Source: Oxalobacter paeniformigenes (GTDB lineage Bacteria; Pseudomonadota; Gammaproteobacteria; Burkholderiales; Burkholderiaceae_D). Taken from it: DNA of 64,000 bases. Positions within the stretch are counted from its first letter, which is position 1. Each line of letters opens with the position of its first letter. This document shows positions 44,142 through 53,232 of the stretch, one piece after another. The notes beneath the pieces are model-generated. The model ran no database searches. It saw only the letters and a program-made list of their open reading frames with translations, and was not told where the DNA came from. A program made the position numbers and the translations under genes. The stretch spans positions 434,001 to 498,000 of the forward strand of contig NZ_JAMKYL010000001.1 in NCBI RefSeq assembly GCF_027158465.1, read 5' to 3'.

Positions 44142-46667
44142 TCAGAAGGTGCTGCCGATTTCCGCCCAGATGATGTGGTCGGTGAAGTGGCTGCCGAATT
44201 CGCCGTTGTAACGCAGTGCGCCGGAGAAGTTGCCACGGGTGATGCGCAGTCCGGCATCGACGATGCCGGATGTTCGGTCTTCGGTCAGGTTGGCGGTGTA
44301 GCGCTTGTCCATGAAGGTGAAGCCGGAATCCACATGGCCATCGGCGAGGTTTTGCCGGACACCGACGGCAAAAGTCGGCAGGAAGGTGTTGCCCGCGTGG
44401 GTGAAATTGCCTCTCCAGCGGAGGTCGGCGGTGCCGTAAACCGCAGAAAAATCGCGTTTTTCGAAGTGCAGGTTCATGTCCTGGTTGGCGGTTTGTCGCC
44501 AGTTCGCGTCCATGGCGGGGTTGCGCATCCATGCCCATGCCAGTCCGATTTCCGGCGAAAGGGTCTGGCGTTCGGTCAGGGGGATGTCCCAGATGCTTTT
44601 GAGGCTGGCGAATACGCCGTATTCGGTTCGTTTGTCGTTTGCGTTGTCGCCTTCCATGGCGAAGCGGTAGTCGCTTCTCGAGACGGTTGCGCTTGTCTGT
44701 CCCTGGAGATGCCAGCCCGGCATGATGCTGTACCGGCCGTGCAGTCCGGCCATCCATGCGTGGCCATCCGATTTCAGGCCATGTCCGCCGACGGAGGTGT
44801 CGGTGTGTTCCAGTCCGGCGTGCCAGCCCAGGGTGAAGTTGTCGGCGAGCCGGCCGGTCGCGCCGAATATCAGGCCTTCACTTTCGGAGCGGCTGGAGGC
44901 CGAACCGGTCACGCGCGAGTGCTGGTAGTAGGGTTGTATGAAGAATGTCCAGTCGGATGCGGCCACGAGGGCGTCAAGCGCGTTGCCGAGCGTGCGGTTG
45001 AGCAGCCACATGCGGGCGGCGGCGCGGTGTACGGCGGCGCTGTTGGCGCCTTGTCCGTGGTTGTCTTCGGGTTCGATGGAGAGCGAGACTTGCTGGTTTC
45101 CGGCACCGGAAGCGCTGCTGCCGTAGAGTTGTGCCTTGAGCATGGGCATGGCGCCGGCAATGGCGGCGTCAGGGACGTCGCTGCCGATGCCGCCTGTTAC
45201 GGTGCCGTCATTGTCGATCATGTCGGCGACGTTGTAGCGCTGGTTGAAGGCGAAACCGCTGGCGGTACTGCCGGGACGCAGGATGAGCCGGGTGTTGGCA
45301 AAATTCAGCGTGGAACCCGGACCGACGGCGATGGGCCGGCTGTCTGTATCGGTCCACTGGTTGGGCGAGAGGGTGACGGACCATGCCGTCAGGGTGGCGC
45401 TGCCGGTGAAGCTGCCGTCGGTATTGCCGATGGACAGTTCATGGCTGCCGGTTCCGGTCGTGGTGATCGTGCCGGTGCTGGAGATGGTGATGTTTTGGCC
45501 CGTGACCAGAATGCCGTGCGCATTGTCGCCGGTGGTGATGATGTTGCCGCTGTTCGTGACGCTGCCGCCGTCGCCGCTGATGGAAATCCCGTAGGCGTAG
45601 TCGCCCGATGTCGAGAGGGTGCCGGTGTTGGTGATGCGGCTGTTGTTTCCGGAGAGGGCGATGGCGGATGCTTTTGTTCCCGTTGTGGAAATCAGGCCGC
45701 TGTTGGTGACGGTGATGTTTTCGTCGTAGCCCAGTACGGGGTAGCTGTAATCCTGTGTGGTGGTGATGGTACCGGTGTTGGAAAGTGTCGCGCCGGTTTC
45801 GAGCCTGACGCCGGTGCCGCTGGTGCCGGTGACGGTCAGTGTGCCGTTCTGGTAGATGGTGGTTTGCGGGCCGGCTTCGATCGCGGTGCCGTACATGCCG
45901 GAGATGTCGAGGGTGCCGGTATTGGTGAAGGTGGTGCCGGTTCCGAAAATTTCGGCGCCTTTGCCGGATGTGCCGCTGACGTTGATTTGTCCGGTGTTGG
46001 CGACGGTGCTGCCGGCGCCGTTGACGACGATGCCGCCGTTGTTGCTTCCCTGCATGTTGAGGGTGCCGTTGTTGGTGACGGTGATGCCGCTGCCGCTGGC
46101 GCTGATGCCGACGTTGTCGTTGCCTTTGCCGGTGATGGTGCCGTTGTTGGTGACGCTGATGGCGGCTGGCGATGTGCCGCTGTTGGCGGCATAAAGGCCT
46201 GCGGTGAGGGTGTTGTTCAGGGTGATTTGGCCGTCGTTGGTGAGGGTGCCGGATGTGCCGCTGATGGCCATGCCGTATCCGTGGGGCCGGTTCATGGTGA
46301 TGGTGCCGGTCTTGCCGTTGGTCAGGTCGCTGCCGGATGTGGCGGTCATGCCGTAGGCGCGGTAACTGTTGCTGGTGATGGCGCCGTTGTTTTGCAGTGT
46401 CGAGTTGTCGCCGGCTGCCATGCCGTTGCCGGAAACGGTGATGGTGCCGTTGTTTTGCAGATCGAGGTTCGCCGATCCGTCGCCGAAGGTACTGGTCAGG
46501 TTGCCGTTGTTGATCGTGGTGGTATTTCCCGGTCCCGGAAACAGGCCGGCGATGAGGAATATGCCGGTGAGCAGGACGGTTTTTTTCAGGGGAAACGGCA
46601 GGGACGGTGCGGAAAGCGAACGGTGTTTGTCCGGCAGGCCGGGTAAGGGGGCGTTATGGCTGGGCAT
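44142..46667 (-). CDS. Autotransporter with Gly/Asn/Thr-rich repetitive passenger
   Basis: 841 residues. A long basic N terminus with the hydrophobic core VLLTGIFLIAGLFPG forms the signal sequence. The passenger (about 50-520) has many short degenerate units of the form TNxGTITxxGxxxxGIxxxG, typical of a beta-helix. The beta-barrel (about 560-841) starts near DWTFFIQPYYQHSR and ends EIGSTF. AAGGAT precedes the start. A Sel1 gene ends 134 bases upstream on the same strand, so the two may share a transcript apart from the terminator-like hairpin between them. Likely an adhesin. Confidence 0.92.
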   Translation of the reverse strand: MPSHNAPLPGLPDKHRSLSAPSLPFPLKKTVLLTGIFLIAGLFPGPGNTTTINNGNLTSTFGDGSANLDLQNNGTITVSGNGMAAGDNSTLQNNGAITSNSYRAYGMTATSGSDLTNGKTGTITMNRPHGYGMAISGTSGTLTNDGQITLNNTLTAGLYAANSGTSPAAISVTNNGTITGKGNDNVGISASGSGITVTNNGTLNMQGSNNGGIVVNGAGSTVANTGQINVSGTSGKGAEIFGTGTTFTNTGTLDISGMYGTAIEAGPQTTIYQNGTLTVTGTSGTGVRLETGATLSNTGTITTTQDYSYPVLGYDENITVTNSGLISTTGTKASAIALSGNNSRITNTGTLSTSGDYAYGISISGDGGSVTNSGNIITTGDNAHGILVTGQNITISSTGTITTTGTGSHELSIGNTDGSFTGSATLTAWSVTLSPNQWTDTDSRPIAVGPGSTLNFANTRLILRPGSTASGFAFNQRYNVADMIDNDGTVTGGIGSDVPDAAIAGAMPMLKAQLYGSSASGAGNQQVSLSIEPEDNHGQGANSAAVHRAAARMWLLNRTLGNALDALVAASDWTFFIQPYYQHSRVTGSASSRSESEGLIFGATGRLADNFTLGWHAGLEHTDTSVGGHGLKSDGHAWMAGLHGRYSIMPGWHLQGQTSATVSRSDYRFAMEGDNANDKRTEYGVFASLKSIWDIPLTERQTLSPEIGLAWAWMRNPAMDANWRQTANQDMNLHFEKRDFSAVYGTADLRWRGNFTHAGNTFLPTFAVGVRQNLADGHVDSGFTFMDKRYTANLTEDRTSGIVDAGLRITRGNFSGALRYNGEFGSHFTDHIIWAEIGSTF

Positions 46668-46741
46668 GGCGGTTATCCTTGGGGGATCAGGATGGGGTGG
46701 TACCGGATTATGATACCGGTTTTGGACGGGTTTTTCCGCAG

Positions 46742-46776
46742 AAAGCCGGATGCCATGCATCCGGCTTTTCTTTTTT
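46742..46776. terminator. Terminator hairpin between a Sel1 gene and an autotransporter gene
   Basis: Stem AAAGCCGGATG with CATCCGGCTTT around a 5-base loop, followed on the + strand by TTCTTTTTT. On the minus strand, the direction of both flanking genes, the T tail is weaker (TTTC), so readthrough from the Sel1 gene is possible. Confidence 0.65.
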
Positions 46777-46801
46777 GCAACAGAATCCGGATGTCGCCGG
46801 C

Positions 46802-47464
46802 TTATTGCATGGTCTTGAGCAGTTTTTTGGCCTGGACGTTGCCGCCTTGCGCTGCCTGCTGGAGGTATTGCCGCGCCATCATGCTGTTTTGTTCGGTGCC
46901 GATGGCGTAGTAGTACATGCGTCCGAGGTAGCCGGCTGCGTCCGCATTGCCGCCTTTGGCGGCTTTTTCGAAGAGTTCGCGTGCCTTGCCGTAGTCTTGC
47001 GGAACGCCACCCAGTCCGTAGTAGTGCATGATGCCCATGGCCATCTGGGCTTCGGGTTCGTTCTGCGACAGGCCGGTATCCAGCGCTTCGCGGTATTCGG
47101 CGTAGTCTTTGCCGGTGGCCAGTTCGGGGTTGCTCATGGCGGCGAGGTTGCTTCTCGCCCAGGCATCGCCCTGTTTGGCGGCGAGTTTGTACCATTTCGC
47201 GGCGGTGGCGAGGTCGGTCTGGGTGCCGAAGCCGTGCTGGTACATGATACCCAGATAGGTTTGTGCCTGGTCGTTGCCGGTTTGCGCGACTTTGGTGAAG
47301 CAGGGGAGCGCCTGTTCGTACTGGCTCTGGTTGTAGTAGCCGATGCACTGGTTGAGCATGGTGTAGTGGTCGCCGGTCGCCGCTGCGGCGTTGCCGGAAA
47401 TGAGAGCTGCCAGACCGGCGATGCCGGTCGCTGCGAGTGTGGTGCGGATGCTTTTTTGTGACAT
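46802..47464 (-). CDS. Exported Sel1-repeat protein (about 4 repeats)
   Basis: 220 residues. The signal peptide ends about NAAA (residue 28), followed by the half-repeat LNQCIGYYNQSQYEQALPCFTKVA and four Sel1 units, one degenerate. AGAGGAAAAA lies just before the start. The reading frame continues far upstream (to 49417) but that part is antisense to csoR and the ATPase and reads as Arg/His-rich low complexity. It is immediately upstream of the autotransporter at 44142. Confidence 0.87.
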   Translation of the reverse strand: MSQKSIRTTLAATGIAGLAALISGNAAAATGDHYTMLNQCIGYYNQSQYEQALPCFTKVAQTGNDQAQTYLGIMYQHGFGTQTDLATAAKWYKLAAKQGDAWARSNLAAMSNPELATGKDYAEYREALDTGLSQNEPEAQMAMGIMHYYGLGGVPQDYGKARELFEKAAKGGNADAAGYLGRMYYYAIGTEQNSMMARQYLQQAAQGGNVQAKKLLKTMQ

Positions 47465-47680
47465 GGTTTTTCCTCTGGTTTGGGGTGGATGGACAGGTTT
47501 TTCGCCTGTTTTTCTTGCAGGATAGGGCAGGGATTCGGTGCTTGTTCTGATAAATGTTGAGTGTCGTGCAGAAAAATGGCGGCAGGGCTTGCGCCGGGCG
47601 GCGGGTTGTGGCACGGGCGGACGGGCGCTGGCACGGGAATGATTGACGGGGTTTGCGGACGGTATTAGGATGACGGTATT

Positions 47681-47710
47681 GGTATAGGGGGTAGGGGTAT
47701 AGGGTATATT
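47681..47710 (+). promoter_or_regulatory. Candidate CsoR operator and -10 upstream of csoR
   Basis: Two direct copies of GGTATAGGG (47681-47689 and 47696-47704) with G-rich sequence between, followed by a -10-like TATATT (47705-47710). G-tract motifs flanked by TATA are typical of CsoR/RcnR operators. No strong -35 is visible. AAGGAG at 47717-47722 serves the ATG at 47729. Confidence 0.5.
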
Positions 47711-47728
47711 GGTTCGGAAGGAGTGGAT

Positions 47729-48004
47729 ATGAAGCAGTGTATGGATGTGGATGCGGTGACGTTGCGGCTTAAACGGATCGAGGGACAGATCCGGGGAATT
47801 ATCCGGATGATCGAGGAGGACAAGCCTTGCGAGGATATTCTGATTCAGATCGGTTCGGCGAAAGCGGCGTTGCACAAGACGGGCCAGATCGTGTTGCAGG
47901 GGCATATGCATCATTGTGTGCTGGACGGGATCGAGAGCGGTCGCAAGGATGAGACGATGGACAGGCTGTTTTCGGCGATCGAGCAGTTTTCGCGGATGGT
48001 CTAG
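47729..48004 (+). CDS. csoR: CsoR-family copper-sensing repressor
   Basis: 91 residues, all-helical CsoR/RcnR fold: LRLKRIEGQIRGIIRMIEE is the signature first helix. The metal ligands are C34 (KPCEDIL), H59 and C63 (GHMHHC), with the same 25 and 4 residue spacings as in Cu(I)-sensing CsoR. RcnR and FrmR differ at the last ligand. AAGGAG lies six bases before the ATG. It is followed after nine bases by a P1B ATPase gene, so Cu(I) release from the operator should derepress the exporter. Confidence 0.88.
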   Translation: MKQCMDVDAVTLRLKRIEGQIRGIIRMIEEDKPCEDILIQIGSAKAALHKTGQIVLQGHMHHCVLDGIESGRKDETMDRLFSAIEQFSRMV

Positions 48005-48013
48005 GCGGAGGCG

Positions 48014-49921
48014 ATGATGGAAGCGTTGTTCCGGTTGTGTACGCGTCCGGCGATGACGGTGGCCGGCGGGGTATTGCTGGCGGCAAGTCTGGCGGCGATG
48101 CTGGCTGGATGGTCCTGGCCTCTCGATCCGGCATGGGGGACGGTGGCGGTTTGCGGGTTTCCGCTGGTGTATCTGGCGGTGGTGCGGCTGGTGCGTGACC
48201 GGCAGATTTCGTCTGCCTTGCTGATTTCGGTGGCGATGGCGGCTTCCATTGCGATCGGGGAGTTGTTCGCGGCCGGCGAGGTGGCGTTCATCATGGCGAT
48301 CGGGGAATGGCTTGAGGACAGGACGGTGGAACGGGCGCAAAAGGGTTTGCGCCGCCTGTTCGATCTGGTGCCGGCTACGGCGCGGCGCGTGACGGACGGG
48401 GGGGAGTCGGTCGTCGCCGCCGATACGCTGAAGGTGGGGGATACGGTGCGCCTGTTGCCGGGTGAGGCGGTGCCTGCCGACGGGGTGATCGTCTCGGGCA
48501 TGACGTCGCTGGATCAGTCGGTGATGACGGGCGAGTCGTTGCCGGTGGACAAGTCGGTGGGTGACGAGGTGTTTTGCGGGACGGTGAACCGGTTCGGGAC
48601 GGTCGATATCCGGGTGACGAAGACGGGGGATGACGCTTCGTTGCGCAAGCTGATCCGGCTGGTCGAGGAAGCGCAGGAACGGCAGGCGCCGATGCAGCGG
48701 ATCGTGGATCGCTGGGCGCAATGGCTGGTGCCTGCGGCGATGGTTATCGCGGTGGTGGCGTATCTGGTGACGTCCGATATCGTTCGCGCCGTGACGGTGC
48801 TGGTGGTGTTTTGTCCGTGCGCGCTGGTGCTGGCGACGCCGACTTCGATTATGGCGGCGGTCGGCCAGGCGGCGAAGAACGGGGTGATCGTCAAGTCGGG
48901 CGAGGCGCTGGAGCGGATGGGGCAGGTCGATCTGGTGGCGTTCGACAAGACGGGGACGCTGACGTCGGGGTTGTTGGCGGTGTCGGATGTTTTTCCGTGT
49001 TTGCCGGACTGGACGGAAAGGGATGTGCTGGCGCTGGCGGCTTCGGCGGAGGCGCGTTCGGAGCATCCGCTCGGTCAGGCGATCGTGGCGTGTGCGCGGC
49101 TGCGGGGTGTCACGATGGAGACGGTGTCGGATTTTGTAATGGAGCCGGGCCGGGGAATCCGGGGGCGTGTCGGGGATCGTGCGGTTTTGTGCGGTACGGC
49201 GGCGTTTGCGGAACAGTGCGGCATGATGGTTCCGGATGTGGCAGTTGCGGCGCTGGAAAGATTCCGGCGGCAGGGAAAGGCGGCGGTGCTGGTGATGGCG
49301 GACGGTCGGGCCGCCGGTGTGGTCGCGTTGTCGGATACGGTGCGTCCGCAGGCGCGTCAGGTTGTGGAAGCCTTGCGGCGGGATGGTATCGAAACGGTGT
49401 TGCTGACGGGGGATCATGCGCAGACGGCGGAATATGTCGCGCGGCAGGTCGGGGTGGATACGGTGTATGCGGAATTGCTGCCGGAGCGGAAAGCGGCGCA
49501 GGTGGATCGTTTCCGGCAGGACGGTCGGGTGGTGTGCATGGTCGGCGATGGGGTGAACGATGCGCTGGCGCTGGAAACGGCGGATGTCGGGGTGGCGATG
49601 GGAACGATGGGAAGCGATCTGGCGGTCGAGGCGGCGGATATCGCCCTGATGGGGGATGATCCCGGACGGATCGCGTATCTGAAACGCCTGTCGCGGGCGA
49701 CGGTATCATCCATCCGGTTCAATATCACCTTGTCCATGGCGATCAATGCGGTGGCGATCGTTTTGTCGGTCATGGGGGTGCTGGGGCCGATTTCCGGGGC
49801 GCTGGTTCACAATGTCGGGTCGGTGCTGGTGGTGTTGAATGCCGCGCTGCTTTATGACCGCCGTTTCGATGACGGGGAACAGGCGGCGGGTGAGGCGTTG
49901 CCTGCGGCGGGCGGGCGTTGA
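48014..49921 (+). CDS. P1B-type heavy-metal translocating ATPase
   Basis: 635 residues. Catalytic motifs are complete: TGES (172-175), CPC in the sixth membrane helix (267-269), DKTGTLT with phosphorylation site D311, HP (351-352), MVGDGVNDALAL further on. There is no N-terminal metal-binding domain. The C-terminal helix block HNVGSVLVVLNAALL differs from classical CopA and ZntA ends, so motif reading alone does not fix the metal. The upstream CsoR suggests Cu(I). GGAG precedes the start. It should export metal across the inner membrane. Confidence 0.93.
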   Translation: MMEALFRLCTRPAMTVAGGVLLAASLAAMLAGWSWPLDPAWGTVAVCGFPLVYLAVVRLVRDRQISSALLISVAMAASIAIGELFAAGEVAFIMAIGEWLEDRTVERAQKGLRRLFDLVPATARRVTDGGESVVAADTLKVGDTVRLLPGEAVPADGVIVSGMTSLDQSVMTGESLPVDKSVGDEVFCGTVNRFGTVDIRVTKTGDDASLRKLIRLVEEAQERQAPMQRIVDRWAQWLVPAAMVIAVVAYLVTSDIVRAVTVLVVFCPCALVLATPTSIMAAVGQAAKNGVIVKSGEALERMGQVDLVAFDKTGTLTSGLLAVSDVFPCLPDWTERDVLALAASAEARSEHPLGQAIVACARLRGVTMETVSDFVMEPGRGIRGRVGDRAVLCGTAAFAEQCGMMVPDVAVAALERFRRQGKAAVLVMADGRAAGVVALSDTVRPQARQVVEALRRDGIETVLLTGDHAQTAEYVARQVGVDTVYAELLPERKAAQVDRFRQDGRVVCMVGDGVNDALALETADVGVAMGTMGSDLAVEAADIALMGDDPGRIAYLKRLSRATVSSIRFNITLSMAINAVAIVLSVMGVLGPISGALVHNVGSVLVVLNAALLYDRRFDDGEQAAGEALPAAGGR

Positions 49922-50096
49922 GGTCTGCCGGATGGCGGATAGCCTTGTGTTTCCCGTTCTGACGGCGGTTTGCCGGGAATGATGCGCTTCATCACGAGGA
50001 TGGTGCAAAAAGCGTGCAATATGACGGAAGATGGCGGGAGATGAAGGCGAAATGTTGCTTGCGATTCGTTCGTTCCGCTTCTTCCGGGGAATGGGG

Positions 50097-50165
50097 TTTA
50101 TCCCCGTTTCCTGTGGACAAGTCTGTCGGCAAGCGTCATTTTTCCTTTGCAATCAGGGAAATACC
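50097..50165 (-). repeat. Dispersed intergenic repeat, copy E (inverted, diverged)
   Basis: Read on the minus strand it ends CTTGTCCACAGGAAACGGGG and ATAAA. TTGTCCACAG lies at 50111-50120. The core matches copies C and D; the outer part (GGAAAAATGACGCTTGCC) is only partly alignable, so this is the most diverged copy. Confidence 0.7.
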
Positions 50166-50751
50166 GCATGTGCTGCACAAACGGGCAAAAAAGCATAGGG
50201 CATGATCGCGCCGGTACGAGGCACTTTTTCCGCCTTTCCGATCCGCCGGCGATCCGTGTCCCGTTTTCGGGTGTCAGCCATTCACGGAAAGGTACGGTCA
50301 CCCGAATACTGCCGGAACAGCCTGTGATGAATGGTTCGGTCACGGTTTGCATACTTCCGTATCCCCGGTTTTTCCCGCCGTTTCGTCTGTCCGCGATGTT
50401 TTTCCTGTCCGTATTCTCTTGCATCCATGCAAAAAATGTCCGTTCGTTGCCGGAACGGGCGGTTTGGTGAAATGACGGTATCCGGCGGGGGGCAGACTGC
50501 GGTCAGGACTGGTGATTGACTGCGGGATTGCCGACGGCTTGTGTTCCGGATGGCGGTGCCTCTTTCCGCTTTTTTCCCGGATGGCTGCCGTTTCCGGTTG
50601 ATGGTCGGCAGGTTTGTGCATGAAAGCATCCTGAGCTGGGGGCGGTATCGGCGGCGGTTTGTCCCCGGCAGAAAAAGCGTGTCCGGTAGGGGGGATGGGT
50701 GGCTGTCGTGCGACAGGGGGAAGGCGGCGGTTTTTCCGGCGGTCGGGATGT

Positions 50752-50780
50752 AAAAAAACGCCTGCATCGCAGGCGTTTTT
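50752..50780. terminator. Bidirectional Rho-independent terminator
   Basis: Stem AACGCCTGC with GCAGGCGTT and a 3-base loop ATC, with seven A before and five T after. It serves the Sel1 gene that ends at 50801 on the minus strand. Confidence 0.85.
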
Positions 50781-50800
50781 CATTCGGACTGGATGATGGT

Positions 50801-51700
50801 TCAGTCGTCGAATTCGCCGGGTTTGGCGTGGTGGATGCGATAGAGGAGTTCCTGTGCATCGACGTCGCCGCGGATGGCGGATTTTTCAAGCCAGTAAACG
50901 GCTTTTTCCTTGTTTTTCTTGACGCCCTGGCCACGGTAGTACATGTTGCCCAGGAAGGTGGCGGCGTCAGGGTTGCCGGCTTCGGCGCCCTTGGTGAGCA
51001 GGGCTTCGGCTTTTGCGTAGTCCTGTTTGACGTATTTGCCCTGGATGTACATGATGCCGAGAACGGTTTGTGCCAGCGGCTCGTTCTGGTCGGCGGCCTT
51101 GGTCAGCAAGGCGATGGCTTTGGCCGGGTTTCTTTCTTCGCTGTTGTCCAGATAGATCAGGCCGAGGAAGGATTGGGCATCGCGTTCGCCGTTGGCGGAT
51201 GCTTTTTCAAGCCATTTTTTCGCTTCGGGGAAGCTCTGTTCGACGCCCATGCCCTTGTAATACATGACGCCGACGAGGGTTTGTGCCGGCGGGTGATTCT
51301 GTTCGGCGGCTTTCAGGAACCATTGGGCGGCTTTTTCGTAGTCGGGTTCGACGCCCAGTCCTTCGCTGTATGCAATGCCCAGATAGGTCTGTGCGCGTGG
51401 ATTGCCGGCTGCGGCGGCTTTTTCGAACCACGGGATGGTTTTGGCATAGTCTTTTTTGACGCCCAGTCCTTCGCGGTACATGTTGCCCAGATAGAGTTGG
51501 GCGGTGGTGTCGCCGCCTTCTGCCGCTTTTTGCAGGTAGGGCAGCGCGTCTTCGTAGCGCTTGACCTTGTATAGCGCGACGCCCTGGGCGGAATCTTCGG
51601 CTACGCCGGCGAATACCAGTCCGGCCGGTGCGATCAGAAGGACGAATATCAGCAGGGAAACATAGCGTTTCCATCCGCTTTGCCGTTTGTTTGCTTGCAT
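50801..51700 (-). CDS. Exported Sel1-repeat protein (about 6 repeats)
   Basis: 299 residues. The signal peptide (MQANKRQSGWKRYVSLLIFV and on) ends near FAG (residue 31), then AQGVALYKVKRYEDALPYLQKAAEGGD and six Sel1 units with AQTYLGIAY-type starts. AGAGGCC lies upstream. Its unit order parallels 42982-43908, including a shortened fourth unit (IYLDNSEERNPAKA here, LYLDGKELPANTEEA there), so the two are probably duplicates. Periplasmic scaffold by inference. Confidence 0.88.
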   Translation of the reverse strand: MQANKRQSGWKRYVSLLIFVLLIAPAGLVFAGVAEDSAQGVALYKVKRYEDALPYLQKAAEGGDTTAQLYLGNMYREGLGVKKDYAKTIPWFEKAAAAGNPRAQTYLGIAYSEGLGVEPDYEKAAQWFLKAAEQNHPPAQTLVGVMYYKGMGVEQSFPEAKKWLEKASANGERDAQSFLGLIYLDNSEERNPAKAIALLTKAADQNEPLAQTVLGIMYIQGKYVKQDYAKAEALLTKGAEAGNPDAATFLGNMYYRGQGVKKNKEKAVYWLEKSAIRGDVDAQELLYRIHHAKPGEFDD

Positions 51701-51976
51701 GGATGGCCTCTGTATAAAGTGTGATGGGGGGTGCATCTTTAACTTGAAATGATAACAGTATGACAAGCGCTGGAAAAGCGTTTGCTGTGCAAAATGTGGC
51801 TTGCCACTTGCCGGCAGGTCTTGTACGGGATGTGGCCGGTACGTATGGGACATGCCGCCAGGGCATGCGGGTTGATGGCGTGCGGGGTGTTTTTGTCGCG
51901 GTGTCGCGGCAGGCCTTGGTGCCGGGACAGGCTGACGTGCAGTGTGTGAGCGGTGGTGGACAGGACGGCTGACCGT

Positions 51977-52960
51977 TCAGGATGTGGCCCGTTTTTCACG
52001 GATTTTCCGCAGGGCGACGTCGATGAACGCGGTGACGATGGCAATCGTCAGGGTGATGCTGGTGTATTGGCCAAGGGTCTTGAGGATGGTCGCCAGTCCG
52101 GGCTGGTCGCGTACCTTGCCTTTGTTGCCTTGTACGGCTCCCTGTCTTGCCCTGATTTGTGCGGTGTTGCCGTATCCGGCACCCTGTTCGCCGGTTTGCG
52201 CTGTGTTTTGTCCTGTGCCTTGTCCGCTGCCGTCGCGGGCGCGGATGCGTTGCTGTTGCCGGACGGGGCGTTCGGCGGCAGTTGCTTGCGGGGCGGCGGC
52301 GATGACGGTGGCGGGGGGTTGCGGCGGGGTGGCCGGTTTGGCGGGACGGGTGACGAAGGGCAGGGCGAGCCAGCCGAGGAAAGGACTGGTGGCGAAGCTG
52401 ACGGCGCCGCCGGCCAGTGCAATGACGATGAAGGTGTTTTTCAGCAGGGTGCGTATGCCGCGCGGGATGTTCAGTACCGGTTTGACCAGTTGCAGTTCAT
52501 GCAGGATGGAGCGCGCTTTTTCCGGTACGGCGAACCATTGGGCCAGCATGCTGGTGATGAAGTCGTAGTGCAGGCCGAGGTGGACGCCAACGAGGGCAAG
52601 CGCGACGGCCGCGCCGGTCTTGTGCATGATTTTCCAGACGGCAAGGTTGCTGTGAATGCCGAATACGACGCGGGAAAGGGCGATGCCGCTGATGGCGACG
52701 AGCAAAAAGGCGATGAATGCACCGAAGGAGATGGCGTAGCTCAGCAACGTGCGTGCGGGCAGTTTGCCGGATGAAATGCGCGCGGTGATGGCGCTGATCC
52801 ATGTCCGGTTGATGATGAGGTGGACGGCGATGAAGGCGAACAGGACCAGTCCGGAGATTTCATGCCATGCCATGCTGATGGCGCGCTTGTTGTAGAGCAG
52901 GACGAGCGTGATGAGTATGACGAGGTCGAAAAACAGTCGGACGGCGGTTCGGGGATTCAT
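51977..52960 (-). CDS. DUF4405-like cytochrome b561-type membrane protein
   Basis: 327 residues. About five membrane segments occur in the first 195 residues and one more at the C terminus (about 295-315). Histidines within helices (AWHEISG, AVHLIIN, IMHKTGAA, GVHLGLHYDF) fit b-type heme ligation as in DUF4405 proteins. A low-complexity Pro/Ala/Gln/Gly-rich stretch at about 220-285 links the last helix. Likely an inner-membrane electron-transfer component. GGAAAA precedes the start. No obvious operon partner. Confidence 0.75.
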   Translation of the reverse strand: MNPRTAVRLFFDLVILITLVLLYNKRAISMAWHEISGLVLFAFIAVHLIINRTWISAITARISSGKLPARTLLSYAISFGAFIAFLLVAISGIALSRVVFGIHSNLAVWKIMHKTGAAVALALVGVHLGLHYDFITSMLAQWFAVPEKARSILHELQLVKPVLNIPRGIRTLLKNTFIVIALAGGAVSFATSPFLGWLALPFVTRPAKPATPPQPPATVIAAAPQATAAERPVRQQQRIRARDGSGQGTGQNTAQTGEQGAGYGNTAQIRARQGAVQGNKGKVRDQPGLATILKTLGQYTSITLTIAIVTAFIDVALRKIREKRATS

Positions 52961-53232
52961 GTTTTTTTCCGGAAACGGGTACGGTGCCTTGTCAGGGGCT
53001 TGTTCGTATATTTTAGCCTTGCGGTGTATCCCGCGAAAGGCGTTTTATCAAAATGTCACCGCAGTCCGGGTGACGGTACCGATGACGGATGGCGAGACCA
53101 GTGCGGGTATATCCGGTAACGATCGGTGATGGCGACAGGTCGGTGGAAAGTGTGCAGGCGGGTGTGCGGAATGTGTGGCAGCGCCGGTTGTGGAATGCGA
53201 TGAACGGCGCGGGGCAGTCCGGTTCAGGATGG

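Larger units (their letters stand above)
49922..50800. other. Gene-free stretch carrying repeat copy E and a terminator
   Basis: No supported gene in about 880 bases. It holds dispersed repeat E (about 50097-50165, inverted) and the bidirectional terminator at 50752-50780. A minus strand frame at 50098-50424 ends inside the repeat and lacks a ribosome site. Confidence 0.6.

Noticed and set aside
44115..46646. 843-residue open frame on the + strand, antisense to the autotransporter at 44142
   Set aside because: It is Gly/Ala/Val-rich low complexity, without a ribosome site or family resemblance, and mirrors a repetitive G/C-rich passenger gene.
47465..49417. Long upstream extension of the Sel1 frame at 46802 over csoR and the ATPase
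   Set aside because: The extension is Arg/His/Gln-rich and antisense to two well-supported genes; the signal peptide start at 47464 with its ribosome site explains the gene.
4962..50165. Reading the dispersed repeat as a conserved short protein (SPFPVDNSVN-like)
   Set aside because: The frame is open in all copies, but many changes alter the amino acid, there is no consistent start or ribosome site, and conservation is highest in the non-coding-like core.
50098..50424. Minus strand frame ending in repeat copy E
   Set aside because: No ribosome site, no family resemblance, and the last residues are repeat sequence.
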